From positions 1 to 9,095 of the forward strand of contig CAIYSH010000346.1 of the NCBI GenBank assembly GCA_903928755.1: DNA of 9,095 nucleotides, written 5' to 3'. A model generated the notes under the pieces. That model ran no database searches and was not told the DNA's origin. It worked only from the letters and a program-made list of their open reading frames with translations. This stretch comes from an uncultured Alphaproteobacteria bacterium (GTDB lineage: Bacteria > Pseudomonadota > Alphaproteobacteria > Caulobacterales > Caulobacteraceae). A program made the translations under genes and the position numbers. Below, piece after piece: positions 6,420 to 9,095 of this stretch (its first letter is position 1; the number at the start of each line of letters is the position of its first letter).

Positions 6420-7226
6420 ATGACATTGGTCGATCTGGCTCCGGTCCTCCTGGCCATATTGCTCTTCATCTGCATGTCCATCTGCCTGCGGATCGGGGCC
6501 TTTCTGGGTCGGCGACGCCACGACAGGCTGGGAGAGGCCGGGCTTTCGGGAACGTCGGCTGTTGATGGTGCCATTTTCTCGATTTTCGGCCTGCTTCTGG
6601 CCTTCTCGCTGAACGGGGCCGCCGGGCGATACGAACTGCGGCGGGACCTGACCAGACAGGAAGCCGACGCGATCGGAACGGCCTATCAAAGGCTTGATTT
6701 CCTTCCCGCAGATCAGCAACCGGCCCTGCGGCTGGCCTTTCGCGACTATGTGGACATGCGGCTCAAGGCCGAAGACAAGTCACAGGCGGCCCGGGAACAG
6801 GACATGTTGCAGGCCATCCGCCTTCAGGCCCGGATCTGGGGCCTTCTGACGTCTGGTCGCGATCCACTTCCGGGCAGCATCATCAACACCCTGGCCCCGC
6901 CGATCAATGGCATGTTCGATGCCACAACCCGCCGGATGGTTCTGACCAATGTCCACCCACCCAAGATCATATTCGGCCTGCTGTTTACCCTGTCCCTGAC
7001 ATCAGCCACCTATGCGGGCTACATGATGTGGCGGAACAAGTCCCTCAGCCCCCTGCATACCTACGGTTATGCCTTTGCCGTCTGTGCCGTCATGTTCACG
7101 ATCCTGGACCTTGAATATCCCGTCCTGGGGCTCATCCAGCTGAACAGTCCCGACCATGTCATGCTCGACCTGAAACAGGACATGGCCAGGACACTGCCCA
7201 TTCCCGTAAGTGTCGTGCGGCCTTAA
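6420..7226 (+). CDS. DUF4239 / bestrophin-like membrane protein, function unknown
   Basis: A 268-residue inner-membrane protein. Four hydrophobic segments are visible, at about 8-29, 49-66, 183-204 and 212-238. They form two hairpins separated by a soluble region of some 115 residues. The segment after helix 2 (SLNGAAGRYELRRDL, then EADAIGTAYQRLDFLP) matches what I know of the DUF4239 family, which is annotated bestrophin-like because of its resemblance to bestrophin anion channels; transport by this bacterial family is not established. Charged residues crowd the central region (RRDLTRQEAD, KAEDKSQAAREQD). The gene follows the LysR gene by 107 bases on the same strand and precedes the transporter by 86, so co-expression is possible, but no link to succinate metabolism can be read from it. 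The stop is TAA. Confidence 0.75.
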   Translation: MTLVDLAPVLLAILLFICMSICLRIGAFLGRRRHDRLGEAGLSGTSAVDGAIFSIFGLLLAFSLNGAAGRYELRRDLTRQEADAIGTAYQRLDFLPADQQPALRLAFRDYVDMRLKAEDKSQAAREQDMLQAIRLQARIWGLLTSGRDPLPGSIINTLAPPINGMFDATTRRMVLTNVHPPKIIFGLLFTLSLTSATYAGYMMWRNKSLSPLHTYGYAFAVCAVMFTILDLEYPVLGLIQLNSPDHVMLDLKQDMARTLPIPVSVVRP

Positions 7227-7312
7227 TGAGCCTGATGGTGGAACACGGTCCTGCAGCCCGCGGTGGCACACTGGCCTATGCCTATGCCTGCGCCGGACAG
7301 GCCTGAGATCCC

Positions 7313-8491
7313 GTGGCCTTCCTTGGCAACAGGTCCGTCAACCTGCTGAACCTGCACTACGGCATGCACTCCCTGGCGGTGAGTGGCGGCGGAGCCTTCT
7401 TCGCCGTCTACCTGCTGAAGGCCGGGGTCAGCCTGCCCCTGGTGTTCTGCGCCTTCGCCGCCATTCTCGGCGGTCGTTTCTGCCTGCGGCCGATGATCCT
7501 GATCCTGGGCAAGGCCTGGGGTCTGCGCCCTGTGGTCATGCTGGGGACCCTGGTCCAGGCCCTGCAATACCCCCTGCTCGCCAGGGTCCATGGTCTGGAC
7601 GGCTGGCTGCTTGCGCTTTGCATTGTCTCGGCCGCCGGAGACACCCTCTACTGGACCACCTATCACGCCTATTTCGCCTCTGTTGGCGATACCGAGCACC
7701 GGGGCCATCAGGTGAGCGCCCGGGAAGCCCTGGTCTCAGCCGTTTCGATTGTGGGACCCATTCTCGGGGGCTGGGGGATCACCCATCTTGGGCCTGTGGC
7801 GGCCTTTGGCGGCGTCGCCTTCGTCCAGGCCCTCGCCGCCCTGCCCCTGCTGGCCAGCCCGGATGTCGCCATTGCCAGAACCGCCCCCGGGGCCCTGTGG
7901 GCCTCGCGCATGGGCTTTGCGATCTGCGTCACCGACGGCTGGGTTTCGGCGGGATATTACTTCGGATGGCAGCTCTTCCTGTTCCTGACCCTGAAGGAAA
8001 GCTTCACCGCCTATGGCGGCGCCCTGGCCCTGGCCGGACTTGTCGGGGCCATGGCCGGCCTGGTCCTTGGAAGGCTGGTGGACCTGGGGCACGGCGCGAA
8101 GGCGGCCACCCTGGCCTTCGCCGTTTTCGCCACCTACACCCTGGCCAGAAGTCTGGCCGTCACAGTGCCAATGGCGCTGGTCCTCAACGCCCTCGGTGCC
8201 CTTGCAGGCAGCCTCTATGTCCCGCCCATGGCCACTGCGGTCTATAATCTGGCCAAGGCGTCCCCCTGTCCCCTGCGTTTCCATATGGTGACCGAAGGGG
8301 CCTATGACATTGGCGCAGGTCTTGGGTGTCTGGTCGCGGCCGGTCTGATTGTTGCCGGCGTCCCCCTGAGAGTCACCCTGCTGACGTCGCTCTTCGGTGC
8401 AGCGGGAACGCTGTTTTTCCTGCGGCGGTATTATGCGGCCGGGGAACCTTCGCCCCCTTCGGCCAGCCAGTCCGCCGACCTCATTTCCTGA
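7313..8491 (+). CDS. Major facilitator superfamily transporter, substrate unknown
   Basis: A 392-residue inner-membrane carrier with about eleven to twelve hydrophobic helices. The N-terminal half runs from LNLHYGMHSLAVSGGGAFFA to about residue 185 and the second half from about 200 to 370, with a polar link between. GGRFCLRPMIL and the GRLVDLGHG loop (about 258-266) correspond to the basic or charged cytoplasmic loops between paired helices found in this superfamily. Nothing shows the substrate. The start is a GTG at 7313, the first possible codon after an in-frame TGA at 7304. The next ATG (7364) would cut into helix 1, so GTG is preferred despite a poor ribosome binding site. The last 20 codons overlap the opposite-strand zapE end and encode a polar tail (YAAGEPSPPSASQSADLIS) after the last helix. 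Confidence 0.85.
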   Translation: MAFLGNRSVNLLNLHYGMHSLAVSGGGAFFAVYLLKAGVSLPLVFCAFAAILGGRFCLRPMILILGKAWGLRPVVMLGTLVQALQYPLLARVHGLDGWLLALCIVSAAGDTLYWTTYHAYFASVGDTEHRGHQVSAREALVSAVSIVGPILGGWGITHLGPVAAFGGVAFVQALAALPLLASPDVAIARTAPGALWASRMGFAICVTDGWVSAGYYFGWQLFLFLTLKESFTAYGGALALAGLVGAMAGLVLGRLVDLGHGAKAATLAFAVFATYTLARSLAVTVPMALVLNALGALAGSLYVPPMATAVYNLAKASPCPLRFHMVTEGAYDIGAGLGCLVAAGLIVAGVPLRVTLLTSLFGAAGTLFFLRRYYAAGEPSPPSASQSADLIS

Positions 8492-9095
8492 AGCCTGGAC
8501 GCCGTGCGCTCGAACTCGAAGGCCCCGTCGCCCTCGGGGTAGAGCCTTGTCGGGTCGGCCTCGGCCAGAACAATCAGCTTCGTCCGCGCCTCATAGAGTT
8601 CGTCGATCAGGGTGACCAGGCGTCGTGCTTCCTCCCGCCGGTTGGCGGTGAGCCTCGGCATATCCTCTAGAAAGACCGTATGGAACTGCGCTGCCAGGGC
8701 CACATAATCATTGGGCCCCAGGGCCACAGAGCAGAGGCTTTCGAAACTGGTCCTCAGCAGCCCCCCGGCGGCATGGGGCAGATGGATCCTGCGGCCCAGG
8801 ACTTCCAGGGTTTCGCCGACCTCGTCCTCGCCGCCCAGCATGTCCTTCCAGAGGGCGGCAAAGGTCCGCTGATTGTCCGGATCATTGGGCGAGAACCAGG
8901 TTCCCGCTGCCCTCAGACGGTCCAGGCGATAGTCGTGGGCGCCCGCCACCTTCACCACCTCCACCCGGCTTTTCAGGGTTTCGATGAAGGGCAGGAAGAG
9001 CTGTCGGTTGATGCCGTCCCGGTACAGGGCGTCCGGCTCGCGGTTGGACGTGGCCACTAGGGTCACCCCCCGCGCGAACAGGGCATCGAACAGCC
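8431..9095 (-). CDS. zapE: ZapE/AFG1-type AAA+ ATPase, C-terminal part (5' end outside window)
   Basis: The frame is open from the window edge to a TAA at 8431-8433, giving 220 visible residues of a family usually near 370. The visible part begins LFDALFARGVTLVATSNREP; ATSNR (14-18) is the sensor-1 segment of the AAA+ fold. GINRQLFLPFI (27-37) is the highly conserved motif that carries the likely arginine finger, R30. The C-terminal domain contains FSPNDPDNQRTF, FESLCSVALGPNDYVALA, FHTVFLEDMP and the ending FERTASRLQEMRSADWL, all typical of the family. Walker A and B motifs would be outside the window. In E. coli ZapE is linked to division under low oxygen and the mitochondrial homologue Afg1/LACE1 to respiratory complex quality control. 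A GTG at 9066 is an internal valine, not a start. In many alphaproteobacteria this gene lies near TCA-cycle genes, which fits the setting. Confidence 0.93.
   Translation of the reverse strand, partial: LFDALFARGVTLVATSNREPDALYRDGINRQLFLPFIETLKSRVEVVKVAGAHDYRLDRLRAAGTWFSPNDPDNQRTFAALWKDMLGGEDEVGETLEVLGRRIHLPHAAGGLLRTSFESLCSVALGPNDYVALAAQFHTVFLEDMPRLTANRREEARRLVTLIDELYEARTKLIVLAEADPTRLYPEGDGAFEFERTASRLQEMRSADWLAEGGEGSPAA

Noticed and set aside
7275..7302. CCTATG tandem pair (7275-7286) and GCCTG-N7-CAGGC hairpin before the transporter gene
   Set aside because: Two repeat units and a 5-bp stem without a T run are within what chance gives in GC-rich DNA.
7210..8247. Plus-strand open frame (345 codons) in another frame over the transporter
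   Set aside because: The translation is rich in arginine, proline and glycine without membrane helices, while the frame starting at 7313 gives a clear transporter.

Overview
This window looks like a chromosomal piece of a high-GC alphaproteobacterium, most likely from the Caulobacter/Phenylobacterium group. The grounds are the strong GCC/CTG/GGC codon preference, the sdhC-sdhD-sdhA-sdhB order, the protein sequences and a ZapE/AFG1-type ATPase nearby. The genus is an inference from general resemblance, not from a search. I see no mobile element, CRISPR array, rRNA or tRNA.

Layout. Bases 1-165 (+) hold the C-terminal end of a sensor histidine kinase. It converges on a minus-strand block that reads from about 5251 down to 237: sdhC, sdhD, sdhA and sdhB (all of succinate dehydrogenase, respiratory complex II), then a putidaredoxin-reductase-like FAD protein and an adrenodoxin/putidaredoxin-type [2Fe-2S] ferredoxin. 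All six genes are intact and tightly spaced: 1-base overlap, 4, 28, 57 and 19 bases. The first four are certainly one operon. The last two may be read through from it, or may have their own promoter. A good sigma70-like promoter (TTGACA, 16-base spacer, TAAAAC) precedes sdhC.

The plus-strand block starts divergently from sdhC with a LysR-type regulator, followed by a four-helix DUF4239/bestrophin-like membrane protein and a major facilitator superfamily transporter. The 176-base sdhC-lysR gap carries a perfect dyad (GACTTC-N9-GAAGTC) with an embedded T-N11-A core, which is what a LysR operator should look like. It lies upstream of the sdh -35 box. The window ends with the C-terminal two-thirds of a ZapE-type ATPase on the minus strand, whose 3' end overlaps the transporter gene tail to tail by 61 bases.

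How the genes work together. SdhABCD oxidises succinate to fumarate and reduces quinone in the inner membrane. The reductase and ferredoxin form a two-part NAD(P)H-to-ferredoxin chain of the kind that usually feeds cytochrome P450s, but no P450 is in view. The LysR protein is the natural candidate to control sdhCDAB and itself, though this is inferred from position and the dyad only. The roles of the DUF4239 protein and the transporter are unknown. Most of the window is ordinary core metabolism. The divergent regulator-sdh control region is its most interesting part, and I found no clear sign of a new multi-gene system.
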